The notes: generated by a model from the sequence alone, not told the origin. Positions 18,210 through 27,435 are shown, numbered from the stretch's first letter. The stretch is DNA of 64,000 nucleotides from Prado023 sp963700395 (GCA_963700395.1 CAVOXI010000004.1:124001-188000), one strand, 5' to 3'. Translations and numbers: made by a program.

Positions 18210-18443
18210 ATGACGTGCTACCAACGGCACCTCACCGGGTTGTTCGATCGACTGGACCTGCCCTACGAGAAGGCCCATCGCGATGCGGTTCACGAGGCGC
18301 TCGTCGTTGTCCTGCACCTGCCGGATGATGCGCACTGCCCGGAGGTCTGGAAGGCCCTGAAGGGTGAGTACGGACCCGTCGACCAGAACCTGGATGTCCT
18401 GGCCCACGACGTCGCCGACGTCCTCTCCGGGGCGGCTGGCTGA
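18210..18443 (+). CDS. Small hypothetical protein
   Basis: A 77-residue acidic, probably helical protein (MTCYQRHLTGLFDRLDLPYEKAHRDAV..DDAHCPEVWKAL). The GGGAGG at about 18198 fits a start at ATG 18210 rather than 18204. I recall similar short actinobacterial proteins beginning with a CYQRH motif and containing HCPEVW, but no function is known to me. It has two Cys and no membrane segment. It stands between the DUF2237 and LysE genes on the same strand. Confidence 0.6.
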   Translation: MTCYQRHLTGLFDRLDLPYEKAHRDAVHEALVVVLHLPDDAHCPEVWKALKGEYGPVDQNLDVLAHDVADVLSGAAG

Positions 18444-18527
18444 CGCGTCGCTCGGCGACCGTTCACCTGGTGATCGGGCCCGGTGGTCCTCCGACCGGCG
18501 AGCACGCCCGGGAACTACCCTTTCCCG

Positions 18528-19268
18528 GTGATCGCGTGGACGCCCTTCGCCGCCGGGCTCGCCGCCGGTCTGGGCATCGCGCTGCCCCTCGGGGCGATCG
18601 GCGTGCTGATCGTCCGCGAGGGCGTGGAACGCGGGATCAGGGCGGCCGGGATCGCCGCCCTGGCGGTCGCCACGGTTGACTTCACCTACGCGCTGCTGGC
18701 TGTGGTCGTCGGCGAGCGGATCGCCGATGCCCTGTCCGGCGTGGAGCGCGTCGTGCAGCTCGTCGGCGCCCTGGCGCTGACCGCGGTCGTGATCATCGGA
18801 GTGCGCGACCTGGTGCGCAGTGTCCGCACGCCAGTCGGCGCCGCGCTCCACCCTCCGAGTGGAGGCCTGGTCGGGCCGGACGGTGCCTCGTTCGAGCACG
18901 ACGTCCGGCCCGATCCCGCGGTGCCGCCCGCGCGCACCGTCCCGGCCGAGCCCTCGCCTCCGACCGACCTGCCGGTCGGCGCGCGCCGGACCTTCGCGCG
19001 GTTCGTGGGACTCACCGCGATCAACCCGATGACGGCTGTGTACTTCGTCGCCCTGACTGCGGGGCTCGCGCAGCGGCTCACCGGCGCCGGGGCGGGAGCC
19101 GCGTTCGCCGTGGGTGTGTTCCTGGGCTCCCTGGCCTGGCAGATGGTCCTCGCGGTCGGCGGGGGGCTGGCCGGATCGCGGATGTCCGAACCGGTGAGGA
19201 TCACGGTCTCGTTGGTCGGGTACGCCATCGTCGCCGGGTACGCGGTGAAGCTGGCGCTGGGCGGGTGA
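18528..19268 (+). CDS. LysE-family amino-acid/metabolite exporter
   Basis: Membrane protein of 246 residues with six predicted helices in the LysE/RhtB pattern: WTPFAAGLAAGLGIALPLGAIGVLIVREGV at the N-terminus, a long charged loop at 105-150 and FVGLTAINPMTAVYFVALTAG before the last helices. The GTG at 18528 is chosen because it starts just before helix 1 and after TTTCCC; an in-frame GTG further upstream would add an unlikely tail. LysE proteins export amino acids or cations by proton antiport; the substrate is not evident. The central loop is unusually long and Pro-rich (PARTVPAEPSPPTDLPVG). Confidence 0.8.
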   Translation: MIAWTPFAAGLAAGLGIALPLGAIGVLIVREGVERGIRAAGIAALAVATVDFTYALLAVVVGERIADALSGVERVVQLVGALALTAVVIIGVRDLVRSVRTPVGAALHPPSGGLVGPDGASFEHDVRPDPAVPPARTVPAEPSPPTDLPVGARRTFARFVGLTAINPMTAVYFVALTAGLAQRLTGAGAGAAFAVGVFLGSLAWQMVLAVGGGLAGSRMSEPVRITVSLVGYAIVAGYAVKLALGG

Positions 19269-19284
19269 TCCGGCTCCCCCGCCA

Positions 19285-19373
19285 CGATCCGCTCCCAGCC
19301 CAGCCGATCTGCTCCCCTTCGACGATCTGCTCCCCGAATTCCGGGAGCAGATCGTCAGAACGGGAGCAGATCG
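19285..19373. repeat. Nested inverted repeat array, five copies of a 12-mer
   Basis: CGATCTGCTCCC-like units lie at 19285 (CGATCCGCTCCC), 19305 and 19323 in one direction and, reversed as GGGAGCAGATCG, at 19343 and 19362. The middle pair forms a perfect 14-base hairpin: GACGATCTGCTCCC at 19321-19334 with its complement at 19343-19356, enclosing CGAATTCC. It lies between the LysE stop and the TipA-like promoter. It could end lysE transcription or bind a regulator several times. Confidence 0.8.
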
Positions 19374-19428
19374 TGAAGCGGCCCCGCTGACGACGCTGGT
19401 CGTGGCGCGGAAGCGGTTGTGGTCGGGG

Positions 19429-19459
19429 TTGACATTGACGCCGCGTCAACTTCTACGGT
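19429..19459 (+). promoter_or_regulatory. MerR-type promoter of the TipA-like gene
   Basis: A -35 TTGACA (19429-19434) and a -10 TACGGT (19454-19459) are separated by 19 bases, the over-long spacing that MerR-family proteins correct by twisting DNA. Inside the spacer lies the palindrome TTGACGCCGCGTCAA (19435-19449), the expected operator. The promoter leads straight into the MerR-family gene, which therefore probably regulates itself, as tipA does. Confidence 0.75.
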
Positions 19460-19506
19460 GGTACCCATGGCGACGATGAGGTCGCGTTGGGGCAGCGAGG
19501 AGGGAC

Positions 19507-20334
19507 GTGGTGGGCACCGCGCCGGACTGGGACGAGGTGGACGTTGTGCAGGCGGAGGCCGCGGTGGATGCGGTGCCGGTGATCGCCGACCCGGAGTACG
19601 GGATCGCCGAGGTCGCCCGCCTGGCCGGAACGACGAGCCGGACGCTTCGCCACTACGGCGACGTCGGACTCCTTGCGCCCTCCCGGGTGGGGGCGAACGG
19701 CTACCGCTACTACGACACGGCCGCCCTGACCCGGCTGCAGCGGATCCTGATGCTGCGCCAGCTCGGTCTGGGCGTGGCAGCAATCGCCGACGTCCTCGAC
19801 GTCACCGACGACACGTCCGCGCTGCGCAGCCACCTGGAGTGGTTGCGCAGCGAGTCCGAACGGCTCGACCGGCAGATCGCCAGCGTCGAGCGCACGATCA
19901 CGAGCAGGGAGAAGGGAGCACCGATCATGGCCAACGACATGTTCGACGGGTTCGACCATACGCAGTACAAGGAGGAGGTGGAGCAGCGCTGGGGCGCCCA
20001 GGCCTACGCCGACAGCGACCGCTGGTGGCGGGGGCTGGGCGCGCAGGGACAGCAGGCCTTCGCCGACGAGCACGTCGCCATCGCCGCTGCGTGGAGCGAG
20101 CTCCGAGCCGCCGGCGCCCCTGTCGACGGACCCGACGCCCAGGCACTCGCCCGGCGCCACCACGCCTGGATCGCGGCCGGGTGGGGGAACAAGCCCCCGA
20201 ATGCCGACCAGCTTGCCGGCCTGGCCGACATGTACGTCGCGGACGAGCGGTTCGCCGCGAACTACGGCGGCACCGAGGGGGCGACCTACGTCCGTGACGC
20301 GCTCACCCATTACGCGATCACCGAGCTGACCTGA
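19507..20334 (+). CDS. TipA-like MerR-family regulator with TipAS drug-binding domain
   Basis: Transcription factor of 275 residues. Residues ~32-105 are a MerR winged helix (YGIAEVARLAGTTSRTLRHYGDVGLLAPSRVGANGYRYYD), followed by a coiled linker and, from about residue 141, a TipAS domain (FDGFDHTQYKEEVEQRWG..YADSDRWW), which in Streptomyces binds thiopeptide antibiotics. GTG 19507 or 19510 is the start, with GAGGAGGG just before. At 19927 an internal ATG (MANDMFDGFDHTQY) has its own GAAGGGAG eight bases upstream, so the separate short drug-trapping form may be made from the same gene. No target gene apart from its own promoter is evident. Confidence 0.88.
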   Translation: MVGTAPDWDEVDVVQAEAAVDAVPVIADPEYGIAEVARLAGTTSRTLRHYGDVGLLAPSRVGANGYRYYDTAALTRLQRILMLRQLGLGVAAIADVLDVTDDTSALRSHLEWLRSESERLDRQIASVERTITSREKGAPIMANDMFDGFDHTQYKEEVEQRWGAQAYADSDRWWRGLGAQGQQAFADEHVAIAAAWSELRAAGAPVDGPDAQALARRHHAWIAAGWGNKPPNADQLAGLADMYVADERFAANYGGTEGATYVRDALTHYAITELT

Positions 20335-20410
20335 CGCGGGACCCTGCGCAGCGCGTCGTCGCGAGCGCAGGGGGTTCCCACCGGCCCCATCGGCCGCTAC
20401 TGTCACGCGT

Positions 20411-21472
20411 GTGGACGCGGCGTGGTTCGCCCGCCGGGGGGTGGGAAGCGTCCTCCCCCCGGTGCGCCCCCATGCGCGACGTCGATCGTGGTCCAGGGCG
20501 TCCACGGTCGTCGTGGTCTCTGCGATGCTGCTGACGACCAGCCCGCTGCTGTCTGGGGCTGCCACCGTCGCCCACACGGTCACCGAACCCGGCGGAGTCG
20601 CGGTCGCCATCTCAGGCGTGCGGCCCGCGAGTGCCGCCACCGCGAAGGCCAAGTTGACACCCGCTGAGCTCCTGGACCAGTTGGTCGCCCAGCTCGCGGA
20701 GGTTCAGGCCCGACTCGATGCCGCGGACGCGCAGGTGGCCTCGCTCACCGCTCGGCGACGTCAGGTCGGCCCGGACATCGCAGCCGCCGACGCCAGGAGC
20801 TCGGCCGCCGCCGCCGCCGTGAAGGCGGCGACGACGGAGGTGTCGACCACCCGCGCGCGCGCTGCGGAGGCCAAGGCCGCGCAGGCCAGCGCCGCCGGCG
20901 CGCACGCGGCCGCGACTGCCCAGTCGGAGGTGGCGACGCGCGCCGATGAGGCGGCCCGCACCCGGCTCGAGGACGTGACCACGCAGGCCGACGCCGCGCG
21001 GGTGGCCCTGAAGCGGGCCGATGCGAAGGTCGACAAGTCCAAGGGCAAGACCTACGCGCAGGCGTTCACGGCGTGGCAGATGGCCGCGGTCGCCGACCGC
21101 TTCGGCCATGCGCGCACAGTGCTGGCCAGGCAGCAGGCGACTGAGGCGGCGCGACTGCTCAAGGAGGCCTCCGCGGCGCTGTCGGCGGCTGCCGACGCCC
21201 TGGCCAAGGCCGACGACACCCTCACCCAGGCCGATGCCGCGGCCAAGGCGGCGGCCGAGCAGCTGGCCGCCTCCAAGCAGGAGAGAGCCACGGCGAAGAA
21301 GGAACTCGCTGCCCTCAGGCTCGAGCGTCCCCAGGTCAAGGCCGACTTGACCAAGGCAACCACCCGGGCCACCAGGCTGCGCCACCAGCGGGACCTCCTC
21401 ACCAAGCGGGTGGTCAGGGCTCGCACCGCGGTCACTGCCGCAGGCACGGCAACCCAGCAGGTGGCACGATGA
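20411..21472 (+). CDS. Secreted Ala-rich coiled-coil protein
   Basis: Exported protein of 353 residues of unknown function. A signal/anchor segment at ~30-50 (ASTVVVVSAMLLTTSPLLSGAA) is followed by ~270 residues of Ala-, Lys- and Glu-rich heptads with no enzyme motif (for example DEAARTRLEDVTTQADAARVAL). Such composition is typical of peptidoglycan-hydrolase-associated coiled coils, but no NlpC/P60 or CHAP domain is attached. GTG 20411 is the start. Its stop overlaps the ATG of the following secreted nuclease (ATGA at 21469), so the two are translationally coupled and may act together at the cell surface. Confidence 0.65.
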   Translation: MDAAWFARRGVGSVLPPVRPHARRRSWSRASTVVVVSAMLLTTSPLLSGAATVAHTVTEPGGVAVAISGVRPASAATAKAKLTPAELLDQLVAQLAEVQARLDAADAQVASLTARRRQVGPDIAAADARSSAAAAAVKAATTEVSTTRARAAEAKAAQASAAGAHAAATAQSEVATRADEAARTRLEDVTTQADAARVALKRADAKVDKSKGKTYAQAFTAWQMAAVADRFGHARTVLARQQATEAARLLKEASAALSAAADALAKADDTLTQADAAAKAAAEQLAASKQERATAKKELAALRLERPQVKADLTKATTRATRLRHQRDLLTKRVVRARTAVTAAGTATQQVAR

Positions 21473-22369
21473 GGCGCCTGATCGCAGTGTCACTCTCCGC
21501 CATCCTGGTGCTGCTGGGGGTCGGCTCAGCCGAGGCACGGTCCACCAAGGACCAGTGGCGTGAGTCCGGCGTGGTCGCCGCTGTCCTGGATGGGGACACC
21601 TTCGACATGACCACTGACGCCGGGCTCGTCCGGGTCCGGGTGGTCGGGATCCAGGCGCCGGAGTCCTCCTGGTGCGGGGGCAAGGAGGCGAAGGCCGCGC
21701 TCCGGGAGATCCTGCCCGAGGGCACCGAGGTGCGCCTGAGCAGCCGCAAGGAGTCCTCGGGGAACGCCCCGAACGGGGTGTGGCGGCGTCAAGCGGACGG
21801 TCCACGTGGAGGTCGATGATGAGTGGGTGGACATCGCCCCGGGACTGCTCGCCCGCGGTCTGGTGTTCCCGTTCCCGTTCATCGGGGAGGACCTCCACAA
21901 TGAGGAGTACCTGGCGCTGGCCCTGACCGCATCCAAGAAGGGCATCGGCGTCTATGACCCGATCGGGTGCGGCTCCAGCGGGTCCGCGGCCGCCGAGGAG
22001 CACCTGTCGCTGGAGGTGGTCCCCGACGGCCCGGGCCACGGCGCCGACTCCGAGTTCGTCATGGTCTACAACGGCTCCGACCACGACATCGACCTGCGCG
22101 GCTGGATGGTGCAGGACACCTCCCCGCTGAACGCGTACTTCTTCCCGAAGGGCGCGGTCGTCCGCGCTGACGACTACGTCGTCGTGTTCTCGAGCGAGGG
22201 CGAGCGCGGCATCGCCCCCGACGGCAGCGAGGACGACCGGTACTTCTACGCGGGCACGGGTGTGCGCTGGAACAACGACACGACAGACATCGCCTTCCTC
22301 TTCGATGACGCGGGCAAGGACCGGACGGGCAACCTGCGCGACTGGCTGATCGTCACCCCCGACCCCTGA
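21469..22369 (+). CDS. Secreted thermonuclease-like (SNase) protein with lamin-tail domain, frameshifted
   Basis: Predicted exported protein of ~300 residues. Residues 1-24 are a signal peptide ending AEARS. The SNase-like domain follows: VVAAVLDGDTFDMTTDAGLVRVRVVGIQAPE has the DGDT and the first catalytic-site Asp/Arg region. A lamin-tail-like Ig domain ends the protein (DSEFVMVYNGSDHDIDLRGWMVQD, VVRADDYVVVFSS). The frame shifts by one base at about 21786 (TGGCGGC run; removing a G gives GVWRVKRTVHVEVDD). The SNase-LTD combination is known in bacterial secreted nucleases. It overlaps the upstream coiled-coil gene by four bases. Confidence 0.8.
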
Positions 22370-22383
22370 ATCCGGTCGCCCAC

Positions 22384-22848
22384 GTGTTCGAGGTCGTCCT
22401 GCATTCGCCGCGCATCCCGCCCAACACCGGCAACGCGATCCGGCTGTGCGCCAACACCGGGTGCCGGTTGCACCTCGTCGAGCCGCTGGGCTTCGTGCTG
22501 GACGAGGCGCGGGTGCGGCGTGCCGGCCTGGACTATCGCGACATGGCTGTGGTGACGGTCCACCCGGACCTGGCTGCTGCGCGCGAGGCGCTGGCCGGCC
22601 GGCGCTGGTTCGCCACCACGGCGCGTGGCGGCATCGCGTTGCATGACGTGGCGTTCGCGCCCGGCGACGCGTTCCTGTTCGGCCCGGAGCCGACCGGCCT
22701 GTCCGATGACGTGCTCGAGGAGTTCGCCCCCGACCGGCGGCTCCGGCTGCCGATGCTTCCCGGGAACCGCTCCCTGAACCTGTCCAACGCGGTCGCCGTC
22801 ACGGTCTACGAGGCCTGGCGGCAGAACGGCTTCGCCGGCGCGGAGTAG
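22384..22848 (+). CDS. trmL: tRNA (cytidine/uridine-2'-O-)-methyltransferase TrmL
   Basis: SPOUT-class methyltransferase of 154 residues that methylates the ribose at position 34 of some leucine tRNAs. The SPOUT motifs are FEVVLHSPRIPPNTGNAIRLCANTGC at the start, FLFGPEPTGLSDDVL and the knotted C-terminal LPMLPGNRSLNLSNAVAVTVYEAWRQ, which binds S-adenosylmethionine. GTG 22384 is the start, because the family begins with the F-x-V/I-L-x-P motif here. The stop of the nuclease gene is 14 bases upstream. Confidence 0.95.
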   Translation: MFEVVLHSPRIPPNTGNAIRLCANTGCRLHLVEPLGFVLDEARVRRAGLDYRDMAVVTVHPDLAAAREALAGRRWFATTARGGIALHDVAFAPGDAFLFGPEPTGLSDDVLEEFAPDRRLRLPMLPGNRSLNLSNAVAVTVYEAWRQNGFAGAE

Positions 22849-22910
22849 GACAGGCACCGGGACAGGGCAGCGATTTGGGGGCCGCGCGGGGGCGGGTCCA
22901 TGCTTGTCTG

Positions 22911-24870
22911 ATGCCGTCGGCCGAGTTCGAGCCCGAGGCGGCCGGGAGCCCGGTCGCCGGGTCCGGGCTGCCCGGAACCGACTCCCCCGGAACGGCTTTC
23001 CCCGGCCCCCGACCGCTCCCGCGCCGACGACCGCGGCCCGGCGCCGGCCGACGCCGCCCCCCCAGCCGCTCCGGCGCAGGCCGTCACCGCCCCTTCCGAT
23101 GATCCGGCCCGCAAGAGGGCACTGACCGGCCAGACCCTGAGCCTGTACTGGTCCGCGGCCGCCGAGTTCCCCTGGCGTCTGGGCATCTCGCTGGTGGTCC
23201 CGGTCATCACCGTGCTGTTCGCGCGCTTCGTGGGGCCCTACGTCATCTCGCTGCTGCTGACCCAGGTGCAGGACGGCACCGTGACGTGGGAGTCCGGCTG
23301 GCCACTCGTGCTTGCCTACGGGCTCTCGCAGTTCCTCGGTCAGGTCGTGGGCTGGCGGATCGCGCTGTACTCGGCGTGGTCCTTCGAGGTCATGGCGATG
23401 AAGCGGCTCTACCAGCGGGTCTTCGACCACCTGACCCACCAGAGCCTGGGCTTCCACTCCGACCGGTTCTCCGGCTCGCTGGTCTCCCAGACCAACAAGT
23501 TCACCAGCGCCTTCGAGATGTTCTGGGACACCGTCGTGTGGCAGGTGGTGCCCGTGCTCACGACGGTGGTCGCGGCCGTGGTGATCACCGCCTTCATCCT
23601 GCCCTGGTACTCGCTGTTCCTGCTCGTGATGACCCTGGCGTTCGGCGGCTTCGTGGTGTTCTCCGCGCGGACGATGGAGCGCCTCAACGTGGTCGAGGCG
23701 CAGGCCTCCACGCACATGACCGGCTTCCTTGCCGACGTGACGAGCAACATCGCCGCGGTCAAGGCTGCCGGGGCCGAGGCCACCGAGAGCGCGGGCGCGC
23801 GGCTGGCGGCCGGCGAGTGGCAGACGAACTCGCTCAACGTGATGCGGGCGTTCCTCGGCTACTCGTCGGGCTTCTCCGCGGTGATCGCGATCATGAACAC
23901 CGGTGCGGTCCTCGCCGCGGTCGTGGCCTCCGAGCAGCGCTACCTCTCCGTGGCGGCGGTCTACCTGGCCACCACCTACACCCTGACCGTGACCGACCAG
24001 CTGTGGGAGATCACCCAGGTGATGCGCAACTACAACCGCGTCATGGGCGACGCCCACGACATGGTCGAGATCCTTGCGATCCCCCCGGCGGTGCAGGACG
24101 ACACGGACGCCGAGTTCCGGCGCGGCCCGGGTGCGGTCGAGTTCGACCACGTCACGTTCACCCATGACGGGGCCGGCGACGACTCCCTGTTCGAGGACTT
24201 CTCCCTGACCATCGCCCCCGGCGAGAAGATCGGACTGGTCGGTCACTCGGGCAGCGGCAAGACGACGCTGACGCGGCTCCTGCTGCGCTTCTCGGACGTG
24301 GACTCGGGGGCCATCCGGATCGACGGCCAGGACCTGCGCGACGTCACGCAGGCCTCGCTGCGTCGCTCGATCGCCTACGTGGCCCAGGAGCCGTTGCTGT
24401 TCCATCGCTCGATCACGGACAACATCGCCTACGGCCGCCCCGGCGCGACGGCGGCGGACATCCAGGCAGCGGCGGTGAAGGCCAGCGCCGACGAGTTCAT
24501 CGCGCGACTCCCGTCCGGGTACGACACGACGGTCGGGGAGCGTGGCGTGAAGCTGTCGGGCGGTCAGCGACAGCGCATCGCCATCGCCCGGGCGGTGCTC
24601 AAGGACGCGAACCTCCTGGTCCTCGACGAGGCCACCTCGGCGTTGGACAGCGAGAGCGAGGTGCACATCCAGGCCGCGCTGGCCGAGGCCATGAAGGGCC
24701 GTACGACGATCGTCATCGCCCACCGCCTGAGCACCGTGCAGGCGATGGACCGGATCGTGGTCCTGGCCGACGGCCGGATCGTCGAGCAGGGCTCGCACGC
24801 CCAGCTGCTGGCCAGCGGCGGGCTCTACGCGGGACTCTGGGCCCACCAGTCCGGCGGCTTCCTGGAGTAG
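22911..24870 (+). CDS. ABC exporter, fused permease and ATPase, one frameshift in N-terminal tail
   Basis: Half-size ABC exporter of ~650 residues. An acidic/proline-rich N-terminal tail (from ATG 22911) shifts frame by one base near 23003 in a run of C, then reads PDRSRADDRGPAP and on through six membrane helices (for example VVPVITVLFARFVGPYVISLLL) to the nucleotide-binding domain. This has Walker A GHSGSGKTT, signature KLSGGQRQR, Walker B NLLVLDEAT and the H-loop AHRLS. It resembles lipid/multidrug exporters of the MsbA/BmrA group and would work as a dimer. The start is uncertain because of the frameshift; translation from an in-frame later start is possible. Substrate unknown. Confidence 0.82.
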
Positions 24871-24882
24871 GCACCCCGCGCC

Positions 24883-26439
24883 CTACCTGCGGGGTTGGGG
24901 GATCCGGGGGCTCGGCTGCGGGTCCATGCGCAGGGCGACCAGCGTGACGTCGTCGCGCCCCAGGTCGTCGGCGCGCTCGCGCACGGTGGCCAGCACCTGG
25001 GCGATGACCTCTGCGGGGTCGTTGCCCTGCTCGGCCGCGGTCCGCAGGTGGGTGTCGAGATCGTCATCGCCGAGCTCGGCCCCAGCGAGGTCGCGGCTCT
25101 CGAGGATCCCGTCGGTGAAGGCAAGGACCACGTCGGAGGGGTTGAGGTGGGCGGTGCCCATCGTCCAGGTGCCGCCCAGCCAGCTGATCATCGGGCCGGT
25201 CGTGCTCAGGCGCTCGATCGTGCCGTCGGCGCGGATGATCCGGGGTGCGGGGTGCCCGGCGTTGACCCACTGGACGTTGCCGGTGGCGGTGTCGGCGATC
25301 AGGATGACGGCGGTCGCGAAGCGCCCCGGGTCATCGGCGAACGCATCGCACGCCCGGTGCAGGATCTGCGGGGGGTCCTGGCCGGCGACCAGGCCCAGGG
25401 TGATCGAGGTCTTGAGCCGCATGGCGACGATCCCCGCGCGCGGACCGTGTCCCGAGACGTCGCAGATGACAGCGGACGCGCGGCCGTCCGTGAGCGGGAT
25501 CCGGTCCCAGAAGTCCCCCGCCAGCACGCCCTCAGCCGGGCGCAGGACTCCCGCGATCGTCACGCCCAGGGGGGTGGCCTCCGTGCGTGCGGACAGCTCA
25601 CGGCGGATCGCCTCGACCACGGGGCTCTCCTGCTCCAGGGCCTCCCGTGCGGCCGTGGCCTCGTCGATCTCGTGGACCAGCGCGCGGCGCAGCCCCTCCG
25701 CCTCGGCCCCCAGGTCGCGCAGCTCGGGTGGCCCGGTGGGCACGATCACCGCGTCATGGTGTCCGGGTGTTGCGGACTCGGACAGCTGCTCGCGCAGCGC
25801 GGCGATCGGTGTCAGGACGTGCCGTCGCACGGCGACGTAGGTGGCCAGCGGCAGCAGCAGCAGGACGACCAGGGCCGCCCCGAGCGTCCAGGCCAGCCGG
25901 CTGGCGGCCGCGGCCAGGTCATCGAGGGCCGCCTCCTGCTGGGTGGTGAGCAGGGTGGACAGCCGGAAGGTGTCGGCCGTGAGTTGGACGTACGCGGTCT
26001 GGGACTGCGGCGAGTCGAGGATCTCCTGGGCGACCTGCTGCTCGTCGTCGTCCATCGCGGAGGTCACCGGGTCACCCACGGTGGCGACCCATGTGGTGAG
26101 GCCCGACTGCACGTCCGCGACCAGCCGGCTGTCGGGCTGGCGCCCCTCGAGCAGCGTGCTGAGCTCCTCGAGGTTCACCTCGGCGGAGATCACGGCAGCC
26201 CTGTAGAGCATCCCCATGCCCTGCGACTGGGAGGACACGTAGATGCGCAGGCGGCGCTCCATGTTGTTGACGTCGTTGTCGAGGTCGGCCACCGCGGTGC
26301 TGGCGGGGGCCAGGATGTCGACCACCTCCGAGAGGCTGCGCTGGGTGTCGGCGTAGCGAAGGACCAGCTGTGCCCCGAGCACGGCGATGATCGCCAGCGC
26401 CGCGAGGGCGACAGCGACCACGCGGTGCCGGAGGGTCAT
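24883..26439 (-). CDS. Membrane-anchored PP2C-type (SpoIIE/RsbU) phosphatase
   Basis: Serine phosphatase of 518 residues of the RsbU/SpoIIE type, which usually reverses anti-sigma or anti-anti-sigma phosphorylation. The N-terminus has a membrane helix (VVAVALAALAIIAVLGAQLVL), a ~150-residue extracytoplasmic sensor-like part with heptads, a second helix (LAWTLGAALVVLLLLPLATYV) and a HAMP-like linker, then the PP2C domain: DFWDRIPLTDGRASAVICDVSGHGPRAG and DDVTLVALRM near the end. Asp of DFWD, the Asp in CDVSGHG and the last DDVT are metal ligands. The ATG 26439 start precedes the first helix. It is divergent from the reductase; the partner regulator is not in the window. Confidence 0.83.
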   Translation of the reverse strand: MTLRHRVVAVALAALAIIAVLGAQLVLRYADTQRSLSEVVDILAPASTAVADLDNDVNNMERRLRIYVSSQSQGMGMLYRAAVISAEVNLEELSTLLEGRQPDSRLVADVQSGLTTWVATVGDPVTSAMDDDEQQVAQEILDSPQSQTAYVQLTADTFRLSTLLTTQQEAALDDLAAAASRLAWTLGAALVVLLLLPLATYVAVRRHVLTPIAALREQLSESATPGHHDAVIVPTGPPELRDLGAEAEGLRRALVHEIDEATAAREALEQESPVVEAIRRELSARTEATPLGVTIAGVLRPAEGVLAGDFWDRIPLTDGRASAVICDVSGHGPRAGIVAMRLKTSITLGLVAGQDPPQILHRACDAFADDPGRFATAVILIADTATGNVQWVNAGHPAPRIIRADGTIERLSTTGPMISWLGGTWTMGTAHLNPSDVVLAFTDGILESRDLAGAELGDDDLDTHLRTAAEQGNDPAEVIAQVLATVRERADDLGRDDVTLVALRMDPQPSPRIPQPRR

Positions 26440-26490
26440 GGCTTTCAGGCTAGTGGGAAACGGCGGCCCGTTCCGTGGCAGGCTCGACCC

Positions 26491-27435
26491 ATGACGACCC
26501 GGCGGATTGCAGACCTGAGCGTGTACCCCATCGGACTGGGCGCCATGCCCCTGTCCGACCGCGCCATGCTGGGCGAGCGCCCGCGGGCGCTGGCGACCGT
26601 GCACGCGGCCCTGGACAGCGGCGTCACGCTGGTGGACACCGCTGACATCTACGCCCCCGACGGGGAGCATTTCGGGCACAACGAGGTGCTCGTCGGGGAG
26701 GCGGTGCGCTCCTGGGCAGGATCCCAGGCGGACCGCGAGCAGGTCGTCCTCGCGACGAAGGGCGGGATCACCCGGACTCCCGGGCCGGACGGCGACCTGT
26801 GGGGCCGTGCCGGCTCCCCACAATCGCTGGGGGCCGCGGCCCGGGCGTCGGCGCGCCGGCTCGGGGTCGAGGTGATCGACCTCTACTTCCTGCACCGGAC
26901 GGACCCGGGTGTGCCGTTCGACGACCAGGTGGGCGGGCTGGCGGCGGTCAGGTCCGACGGGATCGCCCGCCACATCGGCCTGTCCAACGTCTCCCTGGCG
27001 ATGCTCGACCGGGCGCTGGAGCTCGTGGGCGGGCCGCAGGAGGGCGGGATCGCGGCGGTGCAGAACGAGTACTCCGCGCGCTACCGGGCCGACGGCGACG
27101 TCCTGACCCGCTGCATCGAGCGCGGGATCGCATTCCTCCCGTGGTCCCCGCTGGGTGGTGCCTCCCAGGCCGGTGAGCTGGGATCGCGCTACGCCGACTT
27201 CGCCGCGGTGGCCGATGAGCGGGGCATCTCGGCCCAGCAGGTCGCCCTCGCCTGGCTCCTGGCTCTCGGCCCCCAGGTGATCCCCATCCCCGGATCGACC
27301 CGCCCAGCGACCGCCCGGGCCTCGGCCGCGGCGGCCGGCATCGAGCTGAGCGCCGAGGAGGTCGCCCGCCTGTCGGCGACCGCGCCCGAGGACGTCTCGG
27401 TGTTCCCGGACGACACCCCTGCCCCCCCGATGTGA
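26491..27435 (+). CDS. Aldo/keto reductase
   Basis: NADPH-dependent oxidoreductase of 314 residues with a TIM-barrel fold. The catalytic tetrad can be seen: Asp in LVDTADIY, Tyr of the same segment, Lys in VLATKGG, and His in LYFLHRTD. The C-terminal VIPIPGSTRPATARASAAAAGIELS is the cofactor-binding loop typical of the general-stress AKR family. The ATG 26491 is chosen because the family begins with a short strand here. It stands alone, with the cyd promoter region just downstream. Substrate unknown. Confidence 0.9.
   Translation: MTTRRIADLSVYPIGLGAMPLSDRAMLGERPRALATVHAALDSGVTLVDTADIYAPDGEHFGHNEVLVGEAVRSWAGSQADREQVVLATKGGITRTPGPDGDLWGRAGSPQSLGAAARASARRLGVEVIDLYFLHRTDPGVPFDDQVGGLAAVRSDGIARHIGLSNVSLAMLDRALELVGGPQEGGIAAVQNEYSARYRADGDVLTRCIERGIAFLPWSPLGGASQAGELGSRYADFAAVADERGISAQQVALAWLLALGPQVIPIPGSTRPATARASAAAAGIELSAEEVARLSATAPEDVSVFPDDTPAPPM

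Noticed and set aside
22246..24846. Long open frame on the minus strand opposite the ABC exporter
   Set aside because: It is the mirror of a well-supported ABC exporter with all ATPase motifs; its composition (Arg/Gly/His-rich, no domain) is typical of antisense frames in high-GC DNA.
24895..27435. Very long plus-strand open frame through the phosphatase gene
   Set aside because: Only its last part (from 26491) is a recognisable aldo/keto reductase; the rest is the antisense shadow of the PP2C-type phosphatase.
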